A DNA stretch of 64,000 nt from Kribbella pittospori (GTDB taxonomy: Bacteria > Actinomycetota > Actinomycetes > Propionibacteriales > Kribbellaceae). This document shows, piece by piece, positions 33,759 to 43,385 of the stretch; position 1 is the first letter of the stretch, and each line of letters starts with the position of its first letter. The position numbers were made by a program, and so were the translations under genes. The notes beneath the pieces are model-generated. The model ran no database searches, was not told the DNA's origin, and worked only from the letters and a program-made list of their open reading frames with translations. Location: the NCBI RefSeq assembly GCF_004331465.1, contig NZ_SJKB01000008.1, positions 62,001 through 126,000 on the forward strand, given 5' to 3'.

Positions 33759-34301
33759 ATGCTGACAGGCAGCAAGATCGCGCTCAGGGCCCGGCACGAG
33801 GAAGACATCCCGATCCTGCGCACCGAGCTGTACGACGACGTGGTCAACGCCGCGCGGTCCGAAGGCCGGCCGTGGCGGCCGATCACGCCCGGTGCGAAGG
33901 ACTCGCGGCTGGTCGTGGACGACGACGAACAGGCGCGCGTCCCGTTCTCCGTGGTCGAGCTGGACGGCGGCGCCTTGGCCGGCACCGCGACGTTGTGGAA
34001 GATCGACAGCCACAACCGGTCCGCGCACATCGGGTTGGGGCTGCTGCCGTCCTGTCGCGGCAAGGGCTACGGCACGGACGTGGTCGCGGTGCTGTGCCAC
34101 TACGGTTTCGTCGTACGCAGCCTGCAGCGGCTGCAGATCGAGACGCTGTCGGACAACGCCGCGATGCTGCGCGCGGCCGAGCGGAACGGCTTCGTCCGCG
34201 AGGGCGTCCTGCGCTCCTCGGCCTGGGTGATGGGCGAGTTCCTGGACGAGGTGCTGCTCGGGCTTCTCGTCAAGGACTGGAAGCCGGATCCTTCGGTCTA
34301 G
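33759..34301 (+). CDS. GNAT N-acetyltransferase (RimJ/RimL type)
   Basis: A 180-residue acetyltransferase with the layout of ribosomal-protein or amino-group acetylases: ALRARHEEDIPIL at the N-terminus, the acetyl-CoA binding loop LLPSCRGKGYGTDVVAVL (residues about 92-109), and the C-terminal LSDNAAMLRAAERNGFVREG. AGGAAG lies before the ATG. Overlaps the convergent S9 peptidase gene by 4 bp. Confidence 0.93.
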   Translation: MLTGSKIALRARHEEDIPILRTELYDDVVNAARSEGRPWRPITPGAKDSRLVVDDDEQARVPFSVVELDGGALAGTATLWKIDSHNRSAHIGLGLLPSCRGKGYGTDVVAVLCHYGFVVRSLQRLQIETLSDNAAMLRAAERNGFVREGVLRSSAWVMGEFLDEVLLGLLVKDWKPDPSV

Positions 34302-36376
34302 AGTCCGAGGGCCTCGTTCAGGAAGCGCAGTTCGTGGAGCATCAGGCCCTCGACGGTCGCCGCGTCGGTGGGCATGTGGGTGGCCCCGGACAGCGGCAAC
34401 ACCTGATGCTGACGGCCGGCTGCGAGCAGTGCGGCCGACAACCTCAGGGTGTGGGCGGCAACCACGTTGTCGTCGGCCAGGCCGTGTACGAGCAGTAGAG
34501 GGCGATCGAGACCAGCCGCGTAGGTGAGCAGTGACGAGCGGTCGTAGACCTCGGGGTTCTCACCGGGATGCCCCAGGAACCGCTCCCGCCAATGCGTGTC
34601 GTACATCCGCGAGTCACTCGGCGCAGCGCCGGCGATCGCCGCATGGAACACATCCGGCCGGCGAAGGACCGCTGCCGCCGAGAGCAGGCCGCCGTAGCTC
34701 CAGCCCCGCATGGCGACCTTGGTCAGATCGAGGGCGCCGGTCTGCTCCGCGACCGAGTGCAACGCCGTCACCTGATCCTCGAGCGGAGCCGTCATGGTGT
34801 CGAGATGGACCGCCTTCTCCCACACCGGACCGCGTCCCGGCGTACCCCGGCCGTCGGCGATGATCACGGCGAACCCGGCTTCGGCGTACCACTGTGCGGT
34901 GGCGAACCACGCACCGGTGACCCGGACCGCGAGCTGGCTGGCGGAACCGCCGTACGGCGACATCAGAACCGGCAGCGGCGCGTCGCCAGGCTGATACCAG
35001 GACGGCAGCAGGAGAGCGGTCCTCATCTGCAGCTCGCCGGCGCGCAGCCAGGTGATCCGCGGCGTGAGCCCTGGTTTGGCGTTGAGTGCCGTGATCGTCT
35101 GGTCCGGTCGGCCGTCCCTCTGTACGACGAACCATCGGCCGGACTCGGTGTTGGAGACCATCAGGAGCGCGCCTGGTACGCGGCTTCTGGTGTGAATGCC
35201 GGCGCCTTCGCTCAGCTTCCGCAGCCCGGTCTCGTCGTACAGCCAGAGATGACGCTCGGTCGGCTCGTCGTTCGCCTCGAACAGGACCGCCTCGCCTGAG
35301 ACGTCCAGCACGGCCCGGACCTGCAGGCCGTCGGGTGTGACCGCTTCTCCACCGACAGTCAGCCGCCGGGTCTCCCCCGCGTCCTCGGTGTGAACGAGTC
35401 GGCCCGATTCGGTGCGTGCCGGAGTCCCAGCGATGAGCTCGACCCAAGCAGGATCACTCTGCTCATGCACGAGCCTCGTCTCACCGCTCTCCGGATCAGC
35501 CGCCAGCACCTGCAGCGTCCGCTGATCCCGAGCCTGCACCCCAATCAACGGCCCCCGCGAGTCCCAACCCACCGAAGTCAAATACTCATACCCCACCCGA
35601 TCCCACCGCACCTCAACCGATCCCCCTGACAGGTCGAAGGCGTGCAAGGTGACGATGGCGTTCGGCGTACCTGCGGCGGGGTAGGCGATCTCGCGGGGCT
35701 TCCGGCCTGGGTTCGCCGGGTCCGCGATCCACCACCGCTGGACCGGGGTCTGGTCGACCCTCGCCGCCAGCAACCGGGTGCCGTCGGGAGACCACCAGTG
35801 GCCGCGGTTCCTCTGCATCGACTCCGCAGCGACGTGCTCAGGCAGCCCCCAGGCGACCTCGGGATCCGGATCCGCGGCCAGCCGCCGATCGTTGCCATCA
35901 GCAAGCTCCACCACATGCAGCGCACGGCCGGTCACGTACGCGACCCGACGCCCGCTCGGGTCAATCCGCGGATCGACAACCGGTCCCGCAGTCGGCACGA
36001 GTTCCGGCCGCCGGTCCGGGCTGTCGAGGTCGAGCTGGTACAAATCGCCCTTCACCGCGAAGACAACGTGCCGCACCGCACGGTCGGTCGAGTACGCGAC
36101 AACACCCGCCGTACGCTCCCGACTCCGCTCCCGCCGGACCAGCTCGGCCTCAGGCACCGGCCCGTCATCCCCGAGGTTCTCCGGCGCAACCAAGAGAATC
36201 TCCTGCCCGTCACTCACATCAAGCAACCAGAGACAGCCGGTCCGATCCTCCGCCCCACGCGTCCGCAGAAAGAGCACACGCTCCCCGTCCGGAGACAGCG
36301 TGAACGCCCGAGGCAAACCAAGCGTGAACCGACCAGTACGAGCAGACAGCCCAGGAAACGCCTCAACAGAATCCAC
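34298..36376 (-). CDS. S9 family prolyl oligopeptidase (dipeptidyl-peptidase IV-like)
   Basis: A 692-residue serine peptidase of the S9B type with an N-terminal beta-propeller (about residues 20-440, with SPDGERVLFLRT and WSPDGTRLLAARV blades). The C-terminal alpha/beta-hydrolase domain has the nucleophile in GWSYGG (Ser560), Asp in HGLADDNV (about 637) and His in SGATHMPTD (about 667). It has no signal peptide, so is probably cytoplasmic; it removes dipeptides, often X-Pro, from peptides. The GTG start at 36376 is chosen because the protein similarity begins there. Confidence 0.93.
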   Translation of the reverse strand: MDSVEAFPGLSARTGRFTLGLPRAFTLSPDGERVLFLRTRGAEDRTGCLWLLDVSDGQEILLVAPENLGDDGPVPEAELVRRERSRERTAGVVAYSTDRAVRHVVFAVKGDLYQLDLDSPDRRPELVPTAGPVVDPRIDPSGRRVAYVTGRALHVVELADGNDRRLAADPDPEVAWGLPEHVAAESMQRNRGHWWSPDGTRLLAARVDQTPVQRWWIADPANPGRKPREIAYPAAGTPNAIVTLHAFDLSGGSVEVRWDRVGYEYLTSVGWDSRGPLIGVQARDQRTLQVLAADPESGETRLVHEQSDPAWVELIAGTPARTESGRLVHTEDAGETRRLTVGGEAVTPDGLQVRAVLDVSGEAVLFEANDEPTERHLWLYDETGLRKLSEGAGIHTRSRVPGALLMVSNTESGRWFVVQRDGRPDQTITALNAKPGLTPRITWLRAGELQMRTALLLPSWYQPGDAPLPVLMSPYGGSASQLAVRVTGAWFATAQWYAEAGFAVIIADGRGTPGRGPVWEKAVHLDTMTAPLEDQVTALHSVAEQTGALDLTKVAMRGWSYGGLLSAAAVLRRPDVFHAAIAGAAPSDSRMYDTHWRERFLGHPGENPEVYDRSSLLTYAAGLDRPLLLVHGLADDNVVAAHTLRLSAALLAAGRQHQVLPLSGATHMPTDAATVEGLMLHELRFLNEALGL

Positions 36377-36438
36377 CCCGAGACAGTACGCCGATCGCCT
36401 CACGCCGTCAGCGCGCACCTCCTGAGGCGAGACCTGGG

Positions 36439-37911
36439 CTAGGTGAGCCAGTCGGTGAGGGGGCCGATCGCGAAGTACACCACGAAGAGCGCCGACACGA
36501 TCCACATCAGGGGGTGAATCTGGTGTGCCCGGCCCCGGACGAGCTTCAGGATGACGTACATCACGAAGCCCGCGCCGATGCCGGCCGTGATCGAGTACGT
36601 GAACGGCATCAGGATGATCGTCAGGAACGCCGGGAACGCGATGTCGAAGTCGTCGAAGTTGATGCCCTTCACCTGGGTCATCATCAGGAACCCGACCAGG
36701 ATCAACGCCGGCGTCGCCGCTTCGTACGGCACCAGCGTGACCAGCGGCGCGACCACCATCGAGATCAGGAAACAGATCCCGGTCACCACGCTGGCCAGCC
36801 CGGTCCGGGCTCCTTCACCGACACCGGACGCGGACTCGATGTATGACGTGTTGCTCGACACCGAAGCGGCACCACCGGCCGCGGCCGCGACGCTGTCGAC
36901 GATCAGGATGCGCTGCGCGTTCGGCGGGTTGCCCTCCTTGTCGAGCAGCCCGGCCTCGGCGCCGATCGCGGTCATCGTGCCCATCGTGTCGAAGAAGTCG
37001 GCCAGCATCAGCGTGAAGATCAGCAGCAGCGCGGAGATCACGCCGACCCGCTCGAACGACCCGAACAGGCTGAACTCGCCGATCGTGTCCAGGTTCGGCT
37101 TGGTGAACCAGTCGTCCGGCAGCTTCGGCACGCTCAGGCCCCAGCCGCCCGGGTTCTTGTCGCTGCGGGCACCGATCCCGGCGATCGCCTCGATGATGAT
37201 CGACAGGACGGTCGCGCCCAGGATGCCGATCAGGATGGCGCCCTTCACCTTCCGCGCGTACAGCGTCACGATCAGGATCAGGCCGACCACGAACACCAGC
37301 ACCGGCCAGCCGCGAAGGTTGCCGGCGACACCGAGCTCGACCGGCGGCCCGGTCAGTGCCGCCGGGCGACGGACGAAGCCCGCGTCGACGAAGCCGATGA
37401 ACGCGATGAACAGGCCGATGCCTACGCTGATCGCGACTTTCAACTGCAGTGGCACCGCCTCGAACACGGCTTTTCGGAACCCGGTCAGCACCAGGACCAG
37501 GATGATCAGGCCCTCCAGCACCACCAGGCCCATCGCATCGGCCCAGGTCATCTTGGTCGCGACGGAGAACGCGATGAACGCGTTCAGACCGAGGCCGGTG
37601 GCCAGCGCCAGCGGGAAGTTCGCCACGAGGCCCATCAGGATCGTGACCACGCCGGCGACCAGTGCGGTGGCGACCGCGATCTTCGCGATCGAGGCCGCCG
37701 TACTGGTGCCACCACCGACGAGCTGGCCGTCGCCGTCCGGCACGGTGCCGATGATCAGCGGGTTCAGCACCACGATGTAGGCCATCGTGAAGAACGTGAC
37801 CAGCCCGCCACGGATCTCCCGGCTGAGGGTGGACCCACGTTGGCTGATCTTGAAGTACGAGTCGACGACATTCGATCCGGAGCGGGCCGTCGCGGCCTGG
37901 GGCGAGCTCAT
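36439..37911 (-). CDS. NCS2-family purine permease (AzgA-like)
   Basis: A 490-residue, roughly 13-helix proton-coupled nucleobase permease. Family marks: REIRGGLVTFFTMAYIVVLN at the start of helix 1, GLGLNAFIAFSV in helix 3, FDTMGTMTAIG near residue 310, and SSNTSYIESASGVGEGARTG for the conserved TSYIES segment. These match the hypoxanthine/guanine/adenine transporters. ATG 37909-37911 has no strong ribosome site. Divergent from the DUF2530 gene. Confidence 0.93.
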   Translation of the reverse strand: MSSPQAATARSGSNVVDSYFKISQRGSTLSREIRGGLVTFFTMAYIVVLNPLIIGTVPDGDGQLVGGGTSTAASIAKIAVATALVAGVVTILMGLVANFPLALATGLGLNAFIAFSVATKMTWADAMGLVVLEGLIILVLVLTGFRKAVFEAVPLQLKVAISVGIGLFIAFIGFVDAGFVRRPAALTGPPVELGVAGNLRGWPVLVFVVGLILIVTLYARKVKGAILIGILGATVLSIIIEAIAGIGARSDKNPGGWGLSVPKLPDDWFTKPNLDTIGEFSLFGSFERVGVISALLLIFTLMLADFFDTMGTMTAIGAEAGLLDKEGNPPNAQRILIVDSVAAAAGGAASVSSNTSYIESASGVGEGARTGLASVVTGICFLISMVVAPLVTLVPYEAATPALILVGFLMMTQVKGINFDDFDIAFPAFLTIILMPFTYSITAGIGAGFVMYVILKLVRGRAHQIHPLMWIVSALFVVYFAIGPLTDWLT

Positions 37912-38007
37912 GCCCGCATCGTGCCAGTTCCTGCCCACCGGTTGCGAGCACTGATGCAAAACCGTTCCGCTGCGGAGGACGTGGGCGGTGGGTACTAAGG
38001 TGGTGCC

Positions 38008-38319
38008 GTGGCAGACGAACGGGAGGCGTCGAAGAAGCGGAACGACCCCACGAGCCAGCTCGCCCGCGGCGAACTGGTCCATGCCGAGGTGAAGCCGCTC
38101 GACCTGTCCGGCATCCCCAGCGTCATCGTCGGGATCATCGCCTGGGCGGTCGCGTTCGTCGTCGTCCTGATCTTCCGCGACGAGCTCAAAGAAGACGGCC
38201 TCGAATGGTGGCTCTGGGTCACCGTCGCCGGCTTCGGCCTAGGCCTCATCGGCCTCTGGTACTGCCGCCGCCGCTGGGCCGCCATCCAAGCAGGCCACCG
38301 CAGCGAACAAGAAGACTGA
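38008..38319 (+). CDS. DUF2530 membrane protein
   Basis: A 103-residue actinobacterial protein with a charged N-terminus and two membrane helices: VIVGIIAWAVAFVVVLIF and WLWVTVAGFGLGLIGLWY, followed by RRRW. This matches the DUF2530 pattern. GTG start at 38008. Function unknown; commonly found beside permease genes as here. Confidence 0.85.
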   Translation: MADEREASKKRNDPTSQLARGELVHAEVKPLDLSGIPSVIVGIIAWAVAFVVVLIFRDELKEDGLEWWLWVTVAGFGLGLIGLWYCRRRWAAIQAGHRSEQED

Positions 38320-38339
38320 CGCCCGCCTTCGGCGAGTGG

Positions 38340-38813
38340 GTTGATCCCACGCGCCCGCTACGCGCGCTCCTCCGTCGCGTGCTCGCGACCGCTCCCGCCC
38401 ACCCGGCCGTGGGTTGTTGGGCTTATCGCCCACCTTCTGCGTGCTGCCGCCCGCACCGCGCGGCTACCCACACTCCCTGACACCTGTCCCCCGGCGTGAG
38501 CGCTGACCCGCCCACCACAATCCTGCGAGGCCCCCGCCCGCGCCACCGGTGATTGGCTCCTGAACGAGCTACTTCGATCTGCTACGGCTGCCGAGACGAT
38601 CACAGTAGGTCGACGGAAGTCGCACCCGTGATGTCTGGACTGATGACACCTGCTCCGGACAACGCCGATCCCAACCACTCACGTGCCTCGGACACCCGCG
38701 GGCGGGCAGCCCGCAGGAAGTCGGGCGGTAAGCCCGCAGACCAAGGCTGGGTGGGTGGGAGTGGCCGCGAGCACGTGACGGAGGAGCGCGCGTAGCGGGC
38801 GCGTGGGGTCGAC
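38340..38813. repeat. 474-bp gene-free element with long terminal inverted repeat
   Basis: Left arm 38340-38412 and right arm 38741-38813 are inverted copies with 65 of 73 positions matching. Pairing continues less perfectly for about 45 more bases inward on each side. Of the eight outer differences, six keep G-U pairs in a plus-strand RNA. The spacer (about 38460-38695) shows no convincing coding sequence. It sits in the 553-bp gap between the DUF2530 and DUF3027 genes. It could be a MITE-like non-autonomous element, a pair of intergenic repeats, or a structured RNA; no target-site duplication was identified. Confidence 0.7.
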
Positions 38814-38828
38814 TACCGCCGGAGGCGC

Positions 38829-38861
38829 AAAGGACAGTCGCCGCCGAAGGCGGTGTCCTTT
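38829..38861 (-). terminator. terminator hairpin at the 3' end of the DUF3027 gene
   Basis: Outer 8-bp stem AAAGGACA / TGTCCTTT (38829-38836 with 38854-38861) encloses an inner CCGCC-GAA-GGCGG stem. It lies just past the DUF3027 stop and could work in both directions. Confidence 0.6.
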
Positions 38862-38872
38862 CGGCGGTGGGC

Positions 38873-39700
38873 TTACTTGAGTTCGTCGTCTGATTCGGGC
38901 TCGGCGGAGGCTTCGACCTCGGATTGGACTGCGTCGGCTAGTTCGAGGGTGTCGTAGCCGGTGGTGTCGAAGGCGTGTTCGGCGGCCGGTTGGTCCGGGA
39001 GGTCGATGACGGCGTCGGAGTGGGCGCCGCAGCCGTAGTCGTACGCGACTACTCGGCCTTCGCCCGGGGCCATCTCGTTCGCGCAGATGCCGAAGGCTTG
39101 GCCGAGGCTGTCGGCCAGGCGGATCCAGTAGCCGCACGAGTGGCAGTTGTACGGGACGGCCTGCGCGATCGGAGCGCTCGGGCCGAAGTCACCGGCGTAC
39201 CAGCGCTCGGCTGCCTCTTCACGGCCGAACGGCGAGAGCACGCGCTCCCGGCCAAGGCCGAGTTCGTCGACTACTGCGCGTACGTCGTCCGGGGCGCCAA
39301 CCTCGGTGAAGCCGGCCTCGAGGCGCGGGTCGTCGGCGTGGGTCGGGAACAGGTCGCCGGGGCGGAGGTCGCCCGGCTGGACGCGCTCGGACCACGGGAC
39401 CCACTCCGGCGCGACCACTGCCGCCTCGCCGGGGAGCATGACGACCTCGTTGACCGTGACCGTCTTCGCCCGGGAGGCACGGGTCACCGTGACCGCCCAC
39501 CGCCAGCCCCGGTAGCCCGGGTGGGTGGAGGCGAAGTAGTGGGTGACGAGGCGCTCACCCTCGACCGAATGACCGAGGTACTCCCCGACCTGCGCAGTAC
39601 CGGCCTCGTCGATCGCTGCCTCACGGGCAGGGTCGACCGCCGCGACACTGACCGCGTCGGCCTTGGCACGCACCGGTTCCGGAGTTCTGACGGGAGTCAC
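38873..39700 (-). CDS. DUF3027 protein (actinobacterial)
   Basis: About 275 residues. It shows the DUF3027 pattern: early VGEYLGHSVEGERLVTHYF and GYRGWRWAVTVTRASRAKTV, then VVMLPGEAAVVAPEWVPWSE. A four-ligand zinc-ribbon-like segment near the C-terminus reads YNCHSCGYWIRLAD, then FGICANE and YGCGAHSD. The acidic tail ends ESDDELK. Two GTG starts (39700 and 39718) are possible. Role unknown; conserved across actinobacteria as a single gene. Confidence 0.82.
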   Translation of the reverse strand: MTPVRTPEPVRAKADAVSVAAVDPAREAAIDEAGTAQVGEYLGHSVEGERLVTHYFASTHPGYRGWRWAVTVTRASRAKTVTVNEVVMLPGEAAVVAPEWVPWSERVQPGDLRPGDLFPTHADDPRLEAGFTEVGAPDDVRAVVDELGLGRERVLSPFGREEAAERWYAGDFGPSAPIAQAVPYNCHSCGYWIRLADSLGQAFGICANEMAPGEGRVVAYDYGCGAHSDAVIDLPDQPAAEHAFDTTGYDTLELADAVQSEVEASAEPESDDELK

Positions 39701-39784
39701 AATCGCCCATTCTCGCACGGCCGCGGCGGTGTTCCGAACGCGCCGTGACTACGGTCTGTCCCCTGCAGGAGGCAGGATGGTTCC

Positions 39785-41668
39785 ATGCACAGCCCAGACC
39801 CCGCCGACCCGAAGTCGACGCCCGGCGGAAAGCCCGCCGGCGAGCGACCGGTCGGTGGGCAGTCAGCGGCGGGGAAGACGCCCGGTGATCGGTTCAGCGA
39901 CGCGCGGGACAAGCTGGGCACCGCGAGCAAGAAGGTCGGCCACGCCTCGAAGGTCGGCGCGACCGGGTTCGCCACCGCGTCGAAGAAGACCGCCGTCGTG
40001 GGTGGGAAGGTCGGCCGGGCCACCGGCCGCCGGATCCGCGGACTGACGGGCGCTCAGGGCGCCCGCGAATCGGGTTTGTCCCGGCTGATCGAGCTGGGCG
40101 CGGTCAACGCCGCCGGTGACACAGCGTTCGCGGTCTCACTGGCCGGGACCGTTTTCTTCACCGTGCCGAGCGACCAGGCTCGTGACCGCGTCGCACTGTT
40201 CCTCTTGCTGACGATGGCGCCCTTCGCCCTGATGGCGCCGCTGATCGGGCCGATCCTGGACCGGTTCCGCCACGGCCGCCGCTGGGCGATCGGAGCGACG
40301 CTCGGTCTGCGCGGCTTTCTGGTCTGGAGCCTCGCCGCGTCGATGACCGGCTCGAGTTCGGCCTGGCTCTACCCGGCCGCCCTCGGCTGCCTGGTCGCGT
40401 CCAAGGCGTACGGCGTGACCCGGGCGTCCGCCGTACCGCGGCTGCTGCCGAAGGAGATCACGCTCGTCACGGCCAACTCCCGGATCTCGCTGGCCGGCGT
40501 CGTAGGTGCGACTGTCGGCGCGGGCATCGCGGCAGCGTTCGCCGCGATCGGGCCGCAGTGGTCGCTGCGCTGGGCCGCGGTCATGTACACGGTCGGCCTG
40601 ATCCTCGCGATCCGGCTGCCCAGCGCGGTCGACTCCCCCGCGGACGAGGAGATCACCGGTACGGCCGGGCGCGATGCGCGGCGCAGGGCGATCACCGCGG
40701 CGGTGGCGCGCGGCATCCGGTGCAACCTCGGACTCCGGTTCGTGTCCGGCTTCCTCACCATGTATCTGGCCTTCCTGCTCCGGGACAAACCGATCAGTGG
40801 GGTCGACGGCGCGATCGCGGTCGCCGCGGTGATCGCCGCGGCCGGGATCGGCAACAGCCTCGGCACCCTGACCGGGTCGTTGCTCAAGGCACGAAAACCC
40901 GAGGTGGTCGTGCTGGTGGTGCTGATCGTGGATGCGACTCTCGCGGTCACGGTGGCGGTGCTGTACGGGTTCCCGAGCCTGATCGCACTCGGTCTGATCG
41001 CGGGGCTGTGCAGTTCGCTCGGCAAGCTGTCGCTGGACGCGATGATCCAGCGTGACGTCGCGGAATCCGTGCGTACGTCGGTCTTCGCGCGCTCGGAGAC
41101 GGTGCTGCAGCTGGCCTGGGTGATCGGTGGCGGCTGCGGCATCGTGCTGCCGCTGATCCCGCGGCTCGGCTTCGGCTTCCTGGCGGTCGTCCTGCTCGCC
41201 GTGGTCTTCCTGGTCATCCGGATGAAGCCGTCGAAGCCACTGTCCACCGGTCTGCGCGCCGAGGGCGGGCCTGGTCACAGGCCCGGCGGCAGCGAGCCGC
41301 ACCGGCGGTCCGGCGATGCGCCGCACCGGACGAGCGACGCGGAGTCCGAGCATCCGACCAGCACGAGTCGCACGATCCTGACCACCAGCGTCGCGGAGCA
41401 GCGTGCGAACCGGGCCCAGCGGTCCGGCCGGTACGACGAACCGACGGTGGAGCTCAGGATCGAGGACCAGAAGCCACCTGGTGGTCAAGGCGGCGAGCAG
41501 CCGGTCGGACGGTGGTGGAGCGGCCAGCAGGACGACGAGGACGAGGACACGCTCGAGGACCAGGCGCGCTGGGCCGAGGAGCCGACCGAGGAGCGGGAGC
41601 CACAACGCGAGCGCGGCCTGTTCAAACGGCGGCCGGGCGGCGACACCCCACGCCGACCACCACGCTGA
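39785..41668 (+). CDS. MFS transporter with long disordered ends
   Basis: A 627-residue major facilitator. The N-terminal 90 residues are hydrophilic with Lys/Gly/Ala repeats (KKVGHASKVGATGFATASKK). Membrane helices run from about 95 to 480 (LFLLLTMAPFALMAPLIGPI, RLLPKEITLVTANSRISLAG). The last 145 residues are charged and disordered. The core resembles MFS permeases of the MFS_3 type. Substrate unknown. Followed by a strong terminator shared with the convergent DHA2 gene. Confidence 0.85.
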   Translation: MHSPDPADPKSTPGGKPAGERPVGGQSAAGKTPGDRFSDARDKLGTASKKVGHASKVGATGFATASKKTAVVGGKVGRATGRRIRGLTGAQGARESGLSRLIELGAVNAAGDTAFAVSLAGTVFFTVPSDQARDRVALFLLLTMAPFALMAPLIGPILDRFRHGRRWAIGATLGLRGFLVWSLAASMTGSSSAWLYPAALGCLVASKAYGVTRASAVPRLLPKEITLVTANSRISLAGVVGATVGAGIAAAFAAIGPQWSLRWAAVMYTVGLILAIRLPSAVDSPADEEITGTAGRDARRRAITAAVARGIRCNLGLRFVSGFLTMYLAFLLRDKPISGVDGAIAVAAVIAAAGIGNSLGTLTGSLLKARKPEVVVLVVLIVDATLAVTVAVLYGFPSLIALGLIAGLCSSLGKLSLDAMIQRDVAESVRTSVFARSETVLQLAWVIGGGCGIVLPLIPRLGFGFLAVVLLAVVFLVIRMKPSKPLSTGLRAEGGPGHRPGGSEPHRRSGDAPHRTSDAESEHPTSTSRTILTTSVAEQRANRAQRSGRYDEPTVELRIEDQKPPGGQGGEQPVGRWWSGQQDDEDEDTLEDQARWAEEPTEEREPQRERGLFKRRPGGDTPRRPPR

Positions 41669-41675
41669 GCCAAAC

Positions 41676-41712
41676 AAACACTCGGCCCCCCCGTTCGGGA
41701 GGCCGAGTGTTT
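41676..41712. terminator. bidirectional terminator between convergent MFS genes
   Basis: A perfect 12-bp stem (41676-41687 with 41701-41712) begins AAACACTC and ends GAGTGTTT, with a C/G-rich 13-base loop. The A-run on the left and T-run on the right let it stop both the plus-strand gene ending at 41668 and the minus-strand gene ending at 41724. Confidence 0.88.
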
Positions 41713-41723
41713 TGGTGGAGTGG

Positions 41724-43268
41724 TCAGGCAACGGGGTGGAGGGCGGGGTCGTCCTCCTCTTCGGAGACGGGGACGGGCTCCGGCGAGGCAGCGGTGCCGC
41801 GCAGGGTGGTGGTGGCGACGACCGCGGTGACCAGGAGGAGTACGCAACCGACGACCGCGACCGCGTTCATGCTGTGGGTGAAGGCGTGCCGCGCGGTGGC
41901 CAGAACGGTTTCGGCAACCTGAGCCGGCAGGTGGGTCGCTGCTGCGGTCGCGGCCGGCAGACCCTCGCGGACCGGAGCCGCGACGGCCGACGGCAGGTCC
42001 GAGCGGTAGGCCGCAGTACCGATCGAGCCGAGGACCGCGATGCCCAGCGCGCCGCCGAACTCGCTGCAGGTCTCCATCACCGCGGAGGCCGAGCCGGCCC
42101 GCTCCGGAGCGACCGATCCGACGATGGCCTCGGTCACCAGCGACATCACCATCACCAGACCGGCAGCCAGCAACGCGGCTCCAGTCAGAACGACCGCCAG
42201 CGACGAGTCCACCCGCACCTGGGTCAGGACACCGAACCCGGAAGCAGCCAGGACGAGGGCGCCGCCGATCACGTACGCCCGGTCGATCCGCCGAGCCAGC
42301 GAGGCCGCCAAAGGTGCCGCACCGCCAACCACGACCGACGGAGCCAGTGACCACAGCGCCGCCTTGAACGGGCTCAGACCGTGCACCAGCTGCAAGTACT
42401 GGGTCATGAAGACCGCGTTGCCCACCAGCGCCAGAGTCCCGACAGTGTTGGCCACCAGCGAACCGCTGAACGCCAGGTTGCGGAACATCCCCAGCTCGAT
42501 CATCGGGTACGCCGCGGTCCGCTGACGCTGCACGAACATCACTCCGAACATCAGACCGGCCACGATCGCAACCACCGGAAGCGCGGACGCCCCGTTCGCC
42601 GCCAGCTCCTTGATCCCCCAGATCACCGGCAGTACGGCGGCCAGCGACAACACCGACCCGATCAGGTCGAACCGGCCCCCGGTCGGCGCCTTGAACTCCG
42701 GCAGCAGCATCGGCGCGAGCACCAGCAGCAGGAGCATCGCCGGGGTGTTGATCAGGAACACCGAACCCCACCAGAAGTGCTCCAGCAGGAAACCTCCGAG
42801 CACCGGGCCGAGCGAGATCCCGCCCATCATCACCGCGCTCCAGAACGCGATCGCCTTCGCCCGCTGCTCCGCGTCGTGGAACATGTTCCGGATCAGCGCC
42901 AGGGTCGACGGCATCAGGGTCGCGCCACCGATTCCGAGCACCGCCCGAGCCGCGATCAGCTGCTCCGGGCTCTGCGCGTACGCCGCGGCTACCGACGCCA
43001 GACCGAACGCGACGGCACCGAAGATCAGCAGCCGGCGGCGGCCGATCCGGTCACCGAGAGAACCCATGGTGATCAGCAGGCCGGCCAGCACGAATCCGTA
43101 GATGTCGAAGATCCACAGCTGCTCGGTCGCCGAGACTCCCAGGTCCGCGCTGATGTACGGGACCGCGAAGTACAGCACCGAGACGTCCATAGACACCAGC
43201 AACAGCGGCAGCGCGAGCACGCCGAGCGCGATCCACTCCTTGCGTCCCGCTCGTTCAGTCGAGCCCAT
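41724..43268 (-). CDS. DHA2-family multidrug MFS exporter (14-helix)
   Basis: A 514-residue proton-coupled efflux pump of the EmrB/QacA type: LLVSMDVSVLYFAVPYIS in helix 1, LWIFDIYGFVLAGLLITMG in helix 2, the loop GSLGDRIGRRRLL, and antiporter motif C GGISLGPVLGG in helix 5. GGAGGGGC precedes ATG 43268. Divergent from a TetR gene, so probably repressed by it and induced by a drug-like ligand. Confidence 0.95.
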   Translation of the reverse strand: MGSTERAGRKEWIALGVLALPLLLVSMDVSVLYFAVPYISADLGVSATEQLWIFDIYGFVLAGLLITMGSLGDRIGRRRLLIFGAVAFGLASVAAAYAQSPEQLIAARAVLGIGGATLMPSTLALIRNMFHDAEQRAKAIAFWSAVMMGGISLGPVLGGFLLEHFWWGSVFLINTPAMLLLLVLAPMLLPEFKAPTGGRFDLIGSVLSLAAVLPVIWGIKELAANGASALPVVAIVAGLMFGVMFVQRQRTAAYPMIELGMFRNLAFSGSLVANTVGTLALVGNAVFMTQYLQLVHGLSPFKAALWSLAPSVVVGGAAPLAASLARRIDRAYVIGGALVLAASGFGVLTQVRVDSSLAVVLTGAALLAAGLVMVMSLVTEAIVGSVAPERAGSASAVMETCSEFGGALGIAVLGSIGTAAYRSDLPSAVAAPVREGLPAATAAATHLPAQVAETVLATARHAFTHSMNAVAVVGCVLLLVTAVVATTTLRGTAASPEPVPVSEEEDDPALHPVA

Positions 43269-43304
43269 GATGCCCCTCCGGATTTATCTGTCTGCGCCGC
43301 ACAC

Positions 43305-43354
43305 TGTGTGCGCCATACACAGACCATAGCGACATCTGTCTATGATGTAAACAG
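43305..43354. promoter_or_regulatory. candidate operators between DHA2 pump and tetR
   Basis: The 117-bp divergent gap contains two imperfect inverted repeats: TGTGT/ACACA arms at 43305-43321 and CTGT/ACAG arms at 43336-43354. Their position suits a TetR repressor controlling both genes; the exact site is a guess. Confidence 0.45.
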
Positions 43355-43385
43355 TCAATCCGGAAGAACGCCGAGGAGGGGCCAC

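Noticed and set aside
38358..38678. Coding sequence inside the inverted-repeat element
   Set aside because: The frame runs through the repeat arms, has no ribosome site and reads as low-complexity Arg/Gly/Ala/Ser.
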